DNA from: Rhabdophis nuchalis
Lineage: Eukaryota; Chordata; Lepidosauria; Squamata; Natricidae
DNA: 64,000 nt
Reading direction: 5' to 3'
NCBI GenBank assembly: GCA_039707465.1
Contig: CM077643.1
Span: forward strand, 375,341,919 to 375,405,918
This document shows positions 10,801 to 23,000 of this stretch, piece after piece (position 1 is the stretch's first letter; every line of letters starts with the position of its first letter). The notes below the pieces were generated by a model, which ran no database searches, was not told the DNA's origin, and worked only from the letters and a program-made list of their open reading frames with translations. The position numbers were made by a program, and so were the translations under genes.

Positions 10801-13800
10801 AGTAGCCTTAGGGAGGAAGCTTTTTCAAGATAGGGTTTGGTTTTTATTTCTGCTACCCCCCCAAAATAAGCCCTCCCTGAAAATATTTAGAGGCATGTGA
10901 AGCCGGTCCCCGCCATTTCCTCTGGTTGCTTGCTGCGCAAACAACACGAGGTGAGGAAACAAGACTTGGGGGGGAGGAAGGGAGGGGGACATTGCCCTAT
11001 GCACCCCACACGCCCTTACCTAACGGCCGCTCCCACAACTCTAGCCACCGCGCCCCTTCTTTCACATTAATGGCCACTGCAAAAAGCGGCAGGCCAAGCG
11101 ACGCACAACACAGCAGCAGCGATGAGGTGACCACGCTTGTTGCCTCTGACCCCTCAAAAATAATAAGACCTCCCAGAAAATAAAGCCAAACACTTATTTT
11201 GGGGGTCAAAAGAAAATAAGACCCTGTCTTATTTTTGGGGAAGCACAGTATTATTGTCGCCCTCTCTCGTTATGATTTAGGACAGGCGTTTTCAAACTTG
11301 GCAGCTTTAAGACTTGTGGACTGCAATTCCACAAGTTGAAGTCCACAAGTCTTAAAGCTGCCAAGGTTGAAGACTCCTGATTTAGGAGATAAAATAGGTA
11401 CAGGTAGCTGTAAAATTTGGGTGGAAGCAGCAGAGTACACTAGAGGAGACTGTCCAGGATAAAATGCTTTGGTGAAAAAAAGTAATCTGTTCTTCTCCAG
11501 TGGGGAATAGAAACAGAATTGAAAATATGTGAATCTCATCATTTTGATTTTGTTAAAACATTCTTAAGAGTATTTTAGAGTTTGTCCTTGGATTTTTATT
11601 TAAGGGACTGATATTATACAATACAATACAATACAATAGTAGAGTTGGAAGGGACCTTGTAGGTGTTCTAGTCCAACCCCCTGCGTGGGCAGGAACCTTA
11701 TACCATTTCAGACAAATGGCTATCTAACATCTTCTTAAAGACTTCCAGGGTTGGGGCATTCACAACTTCTGGAGGCAAGCTGTTCCAGAGGTTAATTGTT
11801 CTAACTGTCAGGAAATTTCTCCTTAGTTCTAAGTTGCTTCTCTCCTTGATTAGTTTCCACCCATTGCTTCTTGTCCTGCCCCCAGGTGCCTTGGAGAATA
11901 GTTTGGCTCCCTCTTCTTTGTGGCACCCTCTGAGATATCGGAACACTGCTATCATGTCTCCCCTGGTCCTTCTCTTCATCAAACTAGACATACCCAGCTC
12001 CTGCAACCGTTCTTCATATGCTTTAGCCTCCAAGTCCCCTAATCATCTTGGTTGCTCTTCTCTGCACTCTTTCCAGAGTCTCCACGTCTTTTGAAAAAGT
12101 GCAGAGAAGAGCAACCAAGATGATATGTATGTGCATATGAAGATATGCCTTTTTAATTATAATTACATTTAATACCATATTTCTCATAATGGTATTAATT
12201 ATTATGCACCACATACATAGTCCAGATTGGCTTTTTTATTTTATTTTTTATTTAGGCAGTGGCTTTTGAGTAATTGTTTTTATTATGGACCCTTGTCTCC
12301 ATTTACATAAAGTAATTGTATTCTCTGTTGATTGTTAGCAACCCTTGGCAAGGACAACCAAACCTGTCAACAAAGCCCTATAATTTCCATTTATAAAATT
12401 GGTATGGACTTCATTTCTCCCCCCGCCCCTCTTTTGGTTTATAGATAGGTATCACCACAGCTGTGATTACAAATTTAGAATTTGCTAGCAAATTAATTTT
12501 CACTGTCGGTAAAACTGATAATTGTTGAGCTGTACAATGTCACGGGTGCAAACAGTATAATTTCCCAGCTTGCCTGAAATAGTCCATGCGACTGGGAGGG
12601 GAGAAGCATTTTATTGCCCAGTTTTATAGGCTGTTTTATCAAATGGTGTCACAGCAACTTGCAAGAAAATAAAGTTACTAAAATAATAACAAATATAATT
12701 AGAACAAATATAATTAGATCGTCTAAGTGGGAAGAGTTGTAAAATAATGTTTTTGTTTAGGCTGCCAATCCCACTTAGTTCTGGTGTGATTCTGTTCACT
12801 TTCATCTGACTAAGCTTTGTCTGTTGGCCTTTAGATTAATTGTAATTATTATTATTATCCCACCTTACATAACTCCAGTGTGATAGCTACGTGATACTTC
12901 TGCCCTCCTATTTTCTGCCCAACAACTGTGAGGTGAATTGGGCTGAGAGAGACTGATGGGTCCCAACTCACTCAGACAGCTCTACTTCAATCCGAACTAC
13001 AACTCACAGTCTCCTGGTTTCTAGTCCAGCACCTTTAGCACTACACCAAACTGTTGCAGCTCCAGTTCCCAGTCCAGCTCCACTCTGAAAGGACTGAATA
13101 GGCTCTGCACTGTCCTGGTCCAATATGAATGTTCTGAGATGTTTATGGAGATTATCAGCCATCCAGGCCATGGTCAGGGGTGGGATTCAAAATTTTTAGC
13201 AACTGGTTCTCTACCTGGTTGCAGGGTGGACGTGGCCATGGTGGGCCTGGCCTACTCACCCTCTTGCATAACCGGGGGGGTTGTTTTTGCCCTCCCCAGG
13301 TTCTGGAGGCTTTCCTTGAGTCTCCGGGAGAGCGAAAACGGCCTCCCCTGGGCTCTGGAGGCCCCGTGGAGGCGGGATGCCCATTTTTCGCCCTCCCAGA
13401 GCCTCCGCGAGGGCCCTGCACTTACTGGCATCCAAAATGGGCTGTGCGGAGACTCCTGGGAGGGGAGGGGCAGAATGGGAGGAGCCAGTCCGTCCTTGCA
13501 ACAGAGGTGGGTTGCTACCAGTTCACCCGAACTGGAAATTGCGACTGGGTTACCAAACTGGTAGGAAGGGCAGGCTCGCCACGCCCCCGAACTGGTTCCC
13601 TAGTCGCCGCAGCCTGTTTTTTTTTGACATTTTTAATGTTTTGCGCATGCACAGACCTATTTACAGGCAACTGTGCATGTGCGCAGAGCGTGTGTGCCTC
13701 GAACCAGCAGTAACGCCAGCAGAAACCCAGCCCTGCCTTGCAACTGCCGGTTCAGCCAACCAGATGTAAAATTAGCATCCAGTTCATCTGTACCAGCTGA

Positions 13801-16800
13801 ATTCTATCCCTGGTCATGGTTGTCCCAAAGATCCTTTTTCAAGAGGCAACTGGACTTTTTTGTTTTTCTGTGAAGTTGTTTTGCTTCTCATCCAAGAAGC
13901 TTCTTCAGCTCTGACTGGAGGGCGTTGAAGCCATTTGGAGGAACGGAAATCCTTCCATTCCCCACCAACCTGTCAAAGCTGAGGAAGCATCTTGGATGAA
14001 AAGCGAAACATCTTCAAAGAAAAACAAGAAAGTCCAGTTTCCTCTTGAAAAAGGACCTTTGGGATGTTCTCAGATGCTTACCTGCGATTGCATTCCTCAT
14101 AGAGAGTCTTGTATTTCAGGTATCCTTTACCCTGTAATGCATAGATATGCATTAGCTTACTTTCCTCCTTTGTCTCTTTCTCATCTAAGATGCTCCTTGG
14201 TTTTTGATTGGTCCATGATTGTAATCAGGTTTACAGTGGGACCTCGGGTTCCGAACGGCTCAGACCACGAACAATTCGGGTGCTGACCGAAAAATCCGCT
14301 AAATGTTTCACAGAGGTCATGAACACGTCCTTGGGTGCTGAATAAACACAGCCGCGGCGATTTTCCGTGCCACAATATATCCCCTTCTGCACACATTTGT
14401 GTGTGTGTGTGTTTGCATGCGCCGCCAGTCTTGCTTCTGGTCACAACCAAATCGGGTGTCGACCGAAGCCCTGGAATGGGTTACAGTCCCACTGTATGTT
14501 GTCTTCTGTAGAATTTTAACATCATCTATCAACTACTTTACAATTTCATTTTTTTTGAGCCATTTGTCCCCTTTCTGATCTTCTACTGTACACTAGGGGT
14601 CTGCAAAGTTGGCTCTTTTAAGACTGGTGGACTTCAACTCCCAGAGTTCCCTATGCTGGCTGGGGAACTCTGGGAGTTGAAGTCCACCAGTCTTAAAAGA
14701 GCCAACTTTGCAGACCCCTGTTCTACACTATCAAACCCAACAATATTTTCAGTCGAGCTCACGGGCGATAGTGATGACAGTCCAAAGGAACCTTTGGCTC
14801 TACCTTCCTGATAGCTATGAGAATTATTTCATTCCAGGAACTTACAAACCTTCCCTTGTATGAGTTATTAATTATTTGATACGTTTGGGCTGCAGTTGCT
14901 GGAAAGCCAGCGTGATGACACTTGCAAAGTTTAATCTGTCCTACAGTTTTTGTCCTTCGAAGGATATGCATATATGCGTGCATGTCTACATTTGCCTACC
15001 CGTGTACTTGTTCCAGTACCAACACCTGTTTCCTGACTTAAAAGAAACAAGTCAAAACAGCTTTCTGGAACTCTGCTGCCCTCTCCTGGCGATAGGTGTT
15101 ATTATGGGCTTTAAGGCAGGGTCTGGTCAAAAGCTCTCCATAAGGATGAGTTGATTAGTCTAAAAGGGATGTAACGCTAAACTCGTTTCATACCAAGCAA
15201 GTCACAAATGAAGAAAATAGATAGAATACCATTTAACACTTAGTACTTTTTTAAAATGCTGGACTGTTAAGCAGAGGTGAGAAGGAATAATTTCAATTTG
15301 ACCACTTCATTAGCGTTTTTGAAAACCAAATATGCAATGAACTCAAAGAATTATGTGTAGGATGATAGAATCAAGGAAAATGTCTCAGCAAAATCAATCA
15401 CAACCCTGCTTTTCTTTGGCTTCTCTCTCTTTGCTGAGCAGGGAGCTTTCTTTGCTTCAGTCTTGTTCTCATTTGCTTCCTTCTCTTTTCTCCCTGGCTG
15501 ATTCCTTCCCTCTGTCCCATTTCCAGCATAGAGATTTTGCTTGCTTACTGTCTTTCTCAGTAGACAGCAGCTATTTATTTATTTGTTTGTTTATTTATTT
15601 GTTTATTTAATTTATTCGAATTTATAACCCGCAGCTTCTCCTAAAAAAGGACCCAGGGCGGCGCACAGGAAAATTTAAAAAACAATACAAATATACAAAA
15701 TACCATTATTAAAAACCTATTAAACCCATACCCTGTGCTAAAACAATTTAAAATCCCCCTAATTAAAATTTACAGCTAATAACAGTCAGAAACGGGAGGT
15801 TATGCTAGGCCGGCTTGTTGAAATAGGTGCGTTTTAAGACGCTGGCGGAAAAGGTGGAGGTCTGAGATGGTGCGTAATTCGGGGGGCAGGTCGTTCCAGA
15901 GGGTAGGGCCCGCCACAGAGAAGGCCCTTCCCCTGGGTGCCGCCAACTGGCATTGCCCGGCCGACGGCATCCAGAGAAGGCCCTCTCTATGGGAGCGGAT
16001 CGGTCGAAGGGATATATGGAGCAGGAGACGGTCTCGCATATAGTTATATTTAAGTTATTTCCTGTGTATCTCTCAAGCAGTCCCAGGATCTCATCCCATT
16101 TTCCTGTCCAGGCCTTAGATATGTCTAGTCCTGTGATGGCGAACCTATGGCACGCATGCCACACATGGCACATGGAGCCATATTTACCGGCATAGCAGCC
16201 TTCAACTGGTTTTCGGCCTTCCGGAGGCCCAGGGGAGGGTGTTTTCGCAGTTCCCGAGCTTCCAATTGGGCCGTTGGGCCATTTTCACCTCCCCAAGCTC
16301 CAGAGGCTTTCCTGAAGCCTGAGGAGGGCGAAAAATGGTCCAATGGACAAAATGGAAGTTCAGGAACAAACTTCTGGGAAAACATCTGGGAAATATTTGC
16401 AGGGGGACACATGCAGAGGGGGGATGGGCACAGGTGTGCATATGATAGTGTGCGTGCACAAAATTTTGGCACACCTTTAGAAAAACGTTAGCTGTCGCTG
16501 GTCTAGTCCCGTGATGGCGAACCTATGACACGCGTGCCACAGGTGGCACGCGGAGCCATTTGTCAGGGCACGTGAAGCTTGCACGCACTAGCCAGCTGAC
16601 TTTGGCCTTCTTTTGAGGCCATTTTTTGCCTTCTTGGAGGCCCATGAAGGCTCCGGGGGGCTAAAACCAGCCCTATGAGCAAATCGGAAGTCCGTTCCTG
16701 AACTTCCAGTTTGCCCCTAGGGCCGGTTTTTCATGCTTCGGAGGTGTCAGGGAAGCTCCTGAAGCCTCCAGAGAGCTTCCCAGGGTGGGGTGGGGGGAGA

Positions 16801-19800
16801 GGCTGTTTTCACCTTCTCCAGGCTCCTTTAAGCCTCTGGAGCCTGGGGAGGGCGAAAAAAGCACGCCAAAAATGGGGTGGAATGCTCATGTGCGCTGTGG
16901 TCGTGCACATAGCATTACGGGCATGGCACACCTGCACATGACCCTCCTGATCTCCCCCCGCTTTTGGCACATGAGCCAAAAAAGGTTCGCCATCACTGGT
17001 CTAGTCTATTGAAAAAAAGGACTACGTGTGATATGATAGCAGTCTTCTGGTACTTGAGGCCTCTCACAGAGAAGGGAAGGGGGTCAACCTATTCTCCAAA
17101 GTACCTGAGAGCAGGAGAAGAAGTAAAGGGGAAAGATCATTAAAGAGAGATCCAACCTAAAACTTTCCTGATCGTGAGAATAATTAATCAATGGAACGGT
17201 TTACCTCCGGAAGTTCTTGTTGCTCCATCAAGGGAGGCTTTCAAGAACAGATTGCACAACTATTTGTCTGTAATGTTATAGGGCAGGGGTGTCAAACTCA
17301 AGGACTGGGGGCCAGATTCAGTCCGCAGGCTGCTTAGATCAGGCCTAAGGGACAGCTCTAGAAACAGCAAAGGACTGTCCCATAGTGCCTCTGTCAGTGA
17401 AAACGGGGCTCGGGAGGGCTGCATGCGGTGCTCCCGAGCTCCGTTTTTGCTGGCAGAGGATTGCAGGATGCCATCGCAGCTGAAGACGGAGCTCGGGAGC
17501 ACATTTTCACTGGCGGAGTGCTCAGACCACCACAGGTGCCTCCAACAGGAGTGACATCAAGCTGGCCCTGCCCTCCTGCCACCCCCCCCCCCAAGGTCAA
17601 ACACAACCCTTACAGATTAACAGAGTTGGAAGGGACCTTGCAGGTCATCTAGTCCAACCCCCTGTCCAAGCAGGAGACCCTACATCTGCCTCTACCTAGG
17701 ATTGAACTCACAACCTCCTGATTGGGAGGTGAGAGCTCCATCTCCAGGCCATAGCAGCAGGTTACCCTGCTGCAGCCCTCAGTGAAATCAAGTTTGATAT
17801 CCCTGTTATAGTGTCGCCTGCTTGAGCGGAGGGTTGGACGAAAAGACTTCCAAGGTCAACATTATTCCACGTTCCTCTCTCCCATTGGCCAGAGAGTCCA
17901 GGGCCATGTGAAAACCTGTGCCATGGAGCACAGGATCAGGCAAGGATTTTTACATTTAAGAGGTTTTAGACCCTGACTATGTGGCCCAGCTGACCAGGAG
18001 ATCTCTGGGGTTGAGTTGAGTTGAGTTGAGGCACCATCACATTTCATTCTAGCTTCTGGAGTGCTTCTCATGGCTTAACCTATGTTGTGCTTTGCACCTG
18101 CTGTTACTGGGCATTTCCTTACTTCCTACAAAGTGTTTCTGAAGCCATAGAAACAGATTTAGAGGCCTCCAAAGTGCACCAGCCAAACATTTGAGATCCC
18201 TACATTAAGTTATGTGACAGCATTGTTGGTACACAGAAACACATACACAATTGCTTTACTTACAACTAGACTGCAAACATCTCCAGATGATTAATGTGCC
18301 ACCTAGTGGTCATTTAGACAGTTAGAACAATTAACCTCTGGACCAGCTTGCCTCCAGAAGTTGTGAATGCCCCAACCCTGGAAGTCTTTAAGAAGATGTT
18401 AGATAGCCATTTGTCTGAAATGGTATAAGGTTCCTGCCCACGCAGGAGGTTGGACTAGAAGACCTACAAGGTCCCTTCCAACTCTGCTATGTATTGTATT
18501 TAGATTTTTGCAGCCCAGACATGTAATTCCTCGCTAGCCAACCCACATTTACCATTTGCAGCCTCCTGCAGTCACATCGCCGTGATTTATGTCATTTTTG
18601 CCAAAAACCAAGTTGTATGCAAAAATGTCTCCTAGCGAGCAATGTCAGGCTGGGACATGGCAATAATCTGCAGTCAATCTGGAGGTTGGAAGTAGAAATC
18701 AAAGGGCAAAACAGTAAGTCTTATCTAAGAAATAAACCAGAGACAGAGACAAGGATGAAGCCAAGAGTTCAAGCCAAAGAATAGCCGTGGAAGCAAAAAT
18801 GCACCAACACATAGAAAGGGGTTATTATTGCAGCAAGTCTAAATTGGAATTGGAAGTCCCCTTACATGCCCACTGTTACCTTCCCACCAAAGGTGGTTCC
18901 TAGTTTTCTACTTGCATTTTTTACGTGCTTTTGAACTGCTAGGTTGCTTTTGAACTGCTGGGACAAGTAACGAGAGCTCACTCTGTTACGCAGGATTAGG
19001 GATTCAAACTGCCGAACTGCCAACCTTTCTGATCGACAAGCTCAGTGTCTTAACCACTGAGCCACTGCATCCCCTAAGCCAGTGGTCAGCAAACTCATTA
19101 GTCAACAGAGCCAAATATCAACAATACAATGATTGAAATTTATTTTGAGAGCCAGAAGGTGTGGCCTATTTTGTGGGAGTGGCTCAGCGGTCCCCCTGAC
19201 ATTAGAACGACCACGGACCTCCGCTCCTTCCGCCAGAAACTCAATACCCACCTGTTTCAACTAGCCGGCCTGGGCTAATTCCATGCTTCCCGCCTCAGTT
19301 TGTAATTTTAAATTATGTTATTAAGTTTTAAGGTTAAGTTTTTAATTTTTATAAATTTGTACAGGGGATTATTTAATTCGATTTTAGTTTATATGTATTG
19401 TTGATTGTCATAATTTTAATTTTTTACCTGTACACCGCCCCGAGTCCCTTCGGGGAGAGGGGGCGGTCTAGAAATCCAATAAATAAAATAAATAAATAAA
19501 TGTGACTGGGTGGACGTGGCCAACTTGGAAAATGTAGTGAAACTTATTTAACAACAGTCTTGCTTAGCAACCAAATTTTTGGGCTCAATTATGGTCATAA
19601 GTTCTCTTTCTTTCTTTCATCTCTCTCCCACTTTCTTTTTCTTTCTTTTCTTTCTTCCCTTCTTTCTCTTTCTCTCTCTTTCTGTTTCTCTCTGTCTCTG
19701 TCTCTCTCTGCGTCTGTCTGTCTGTGTGTGTGTCTCTCTCTGTGGCTCTTTATCTCTCTGTCCCTCCCTCCCTCCCTCCATCTCTGTCTCTTTCTGTCAT

Positions 19801-19981
19801 TCTCTCTCTGTGTCTGTCTCTCTGTATCTCTGTGTCTCTCTCTCCCTCCCTCCCTCCCTCCCTATCTCTGTGTCTCTCTCCCCTCCCTCCCTCCCTCCCT
19901 CCCTCTCTATCTCTGTCTCTCTCCCCTCCTTCCTCTCTGTCTGTGTGTCTCTCTGTCTTGCACTCACTCAGTCACTTAATC

Positions 19982-20021
<40 letters not shown>

Positions 20022-23000
20022 TGTCTGTCTTTCTGTCTGTCTGTCTCCCCCTCCCAACCCGCGGATGGGCTCCAGACCAGCGGAGCCTCGTCCTTTTTTT
20101 TAACCAGGCGATCTTTCCTAAGACATAAAAGAGAACCTTAATTGCTGGCTCAACAAAAGAAGCTAGAAGCCAGGAAGCTGAAACCTGGGACAGGAGAACA
20201 ACCTTTTCTGTCCCCTTACCAGCCGATCTGGGAAGACAAGGAATGCAAGGGGGATCCCCCCCCCCGCGGAGGGACTCAGGACCAGCGGAGCCTCGTCCTT
20301 TTTTTTAACCAGGCAGCTATCAGAGAGAAGAAGGCAGAGCGTGCCCGAGGGCTTGTGCAGCAGCCAAAGATCGCCTGGTTAAAGATCGCCTGGCTAAAAA
20401 AAACAAGAAGGTAGCCCATCCGCGGGGGGGGGGGGGGGAAGGAATCCCCCTCATGTTCCTCTTCTTCCCGGAAAACATAGGCGCGCGCGCACACCTACAG
20501 CCTGCAGAAGTTTCCTTCCAAAGCCCTCTGAGCGAGGAAGAGCCTGTTGGGAGAGGGGCTTTGCTCTTGCTCCGGGCTGTACTTATACAGCGTGTGCCTA
20601 TGTTTTCCACAGAGTGGCACCGCGGCCGGAAGATAAGGAACATGAGGTGGCGCAGCGAAAGAGCCACACTCAAGGGGCCAAAGAGCCACATGTGGCTCGC
20701 TAACCGCGGTTTGCCGACCACTGCCCTAAGCAAAGAGATAGCCCCATGTTAAAAACTAATTGTCCCCAAAAAATGATAAAGCAGCATATAGACTTGAAAC
20801 TAGAGACATATTTATTGGGCACCCTACCGGAAAAATATGATAAAAGGACTATATATCTGGTTTTACATATACTAACTGCAGTCAGAATTTTATTTGCACA
20901 ACAATGGAAGAATGATGAGATCCCGACAGATGAGAATGTGGTTAAGAAAATACTAGAATGTGCAGAAATGGATAGACTAACACTTACTATTAAGAATAAA
21001 GAAGAAACTGAATATTTTTTGACATGGGATGTATTTTACCAATGGTTAGACAATAGAAACAGAAGCTAGAAAGGAGGAGATATAAAAAGAGGAAATGTTA
21101 ATGTGGAGAGAATTTAAAGATGATTATGTCCTGTGTTATTGTTATTATACTATTATATAGTTATTAATATTATTGTGGAGCATATAACAACAAATATGTG
21201 GATTCCGACTGTTATAATAACTGTACCCAGATCACACACTGTTTGATGGAAATGGAAAGTAATATAAATAAAACAATACCCTATTTTCCCCAGATCTTTT
21301 ATATACAATAGCTGCCATAATCAACGGCCTTTCCATAGGCATGTGTTGGGCTCCATGAACCCACTTGATTCTATTTTTTAAAATCATTTTAGTTAGAAAA
21401 AAAGTAAATGAGAAACTAGCAAGCTACAAAGCAAGACACTCAAACTCAAGCACAACTTTTATTTATATTGGAGCCAGGCATTTTATGTCTGATCCTGCTT
21501 CCCTTGACAGCAATAATATGTCCATAACATATTCTCAAAATTATTTGATGTTCCCAGTGGCCCCAAAAGTCAGCAACCTCTGAGTTATAACTTTGTTTTT
21601 ATTAACCAGCTGTATTAGTTAGACCGTTTCCTGCATCTTTTACAGGAAAAAAAGTGTGTTGTTTTTTTTATTATTTTATTCAAATTTATACTCCGCACTT
21701 TCTCCAAAAAGGACCCAGGGCGGCGCACAGGAGATTTAAAAACATAACAAATATAACAAAATACAAAACTATTAAATCCCTACCCTGTGCTAAAATCATA
21801 TAAAATCCCCCAAATTAAGAGCGGTCATAACGGGAGGTTACGCTAGGCCGGCTTGATGGAAAAGGTGTGTCTTAAGACACTGGCGGGGGGGTTGTTTGTT
21901 TAGTGTTAGATTCTCAGTTTTTATTGTGACTTCTCCAAAAGAACACCTGTTTTGAACAGAAAAATTAGATGCTTTAATTAACTCATAAACAAAGAGATAA
22001 GCTTAGTTTATGCAGATTTGAGATCTTGGGAGTCGCCATGCGTAGAATATAGAAGTGGGGTGTAGGCATAAAAGGCTTCTGAAAACATCTGTAAAAAATT
22101 GGAAAACATCCAGTTTTCAGGATTACTAATAATCAATATCAATCAATAATTTAATTTATAGACCGCTCCTCTCCCCGTAGGGACTCGGAGCGGTGCACAG
22201 GAAAAACTAAAACCACAATACAATAAATATACAAATATAATTAAGAACAAATTAAATCTGGGCCTGTGCTAAAATCCCCTTAACATACTAAAATACCCAA
22301 TTAAAACAGCTAGACCCTATAGAGAGAGGCTACCCAAGGCCGGCCAAACGGAAAAGATGAGTTTTTAATTTTAGACGGAAGGAGCGGAAGTCCGTGGTTG
22401 TTCTAATGTCGGGGGGAAGGTCGTTCCAGAGGGCTGGGCCCGCCACAGAGAGAGCCCTTCCCCTGGGCGTCGCCCGCTGACAGAGTCTAGTGGACGGCAC
22501 CCGGAGAAGTCCCTCTCTGTGGGAGCGAATCGGCCGTGAGGATGTATGAGGCATTGCTAATAAATAAAGCCAAAAAATGAATAAATACAGAACTCTAGTA
22601 TTGTTAATGAAATGGACCAGCGTGAAACGCTGGTTCTGTTCCCAGAAAAGAGAGAACCTCTGCACAAGGGATGGAAAATGTATGGACTTAATAATTGTGG
22701 ACATAACTGTCTTTTTCTAAATTCAGAGGAGTCTGCCAAGGCTTGCTTGCTTTATTGCCAATTAATGAAACCTCTGTGTTCAGAGACAATACACTTTCCT
22801 ATCTGTATGTTGAGGAGAAGCCACAGGGGCAGCTGCCTCCATTATGCTATGTTTGTGAGTTTCCTTAATTGGACACTACTGGAACTGTATATCTTACCTT
22901 TTTTTTAAATTGCCTTGTGCCTTTCTTAAGCCCTTACAGTTCGAAATGGAGGGAACGTGCTGGTCCCTTGCTACCCCTCTGGAGTGATCTATGATCTTTT

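Larger units (their letters stand above)
16065..17865 (+). mobile_element. CR1 copy cut by three hATs
   Basis: CR1 reading [19 protein letters not shown] is obtained only when 16131-16998 and one target copy are skipped. The copy continues with [16 protein letters not shown] to about 17275, is cut again at 17284-17805, and finishes in its 3' end at about 17865. It gives the oldest layer of a four-event insertion stack. Confidence 0.75.
19080..20723. mobile_element. large hAT-like element with internal repeats
   Basis: Ends cagtggtcagcaaactc and ggtttgccgaccactg, flanked by a perfect 8-bp duplication ccctaagc (19072-19079, 20724-20731). At 1644 bp it is the longest hAT here, but no transposase frame is seen. 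It holds a LINE 3' fragment (19190-19500), a CT/GT microsatellite (19600-20050) and internal direct and inverted repeats (20055-20430). Confidence 0.8.

Noticed and set aside
13139..13769. Overlapping ORFs of 130-177 codons
   Set aside because: They fall within a GC-rich hAT-like element and have Pro/Gly/Arg-rich composition in several frames at once.
19560..20128. Long overlapping ORFs of 134-174 codons
   Set aside because: They are translations of the CT/GT microsatellite (Ser/Leu/Cys/Val strings) without domain or splice context.
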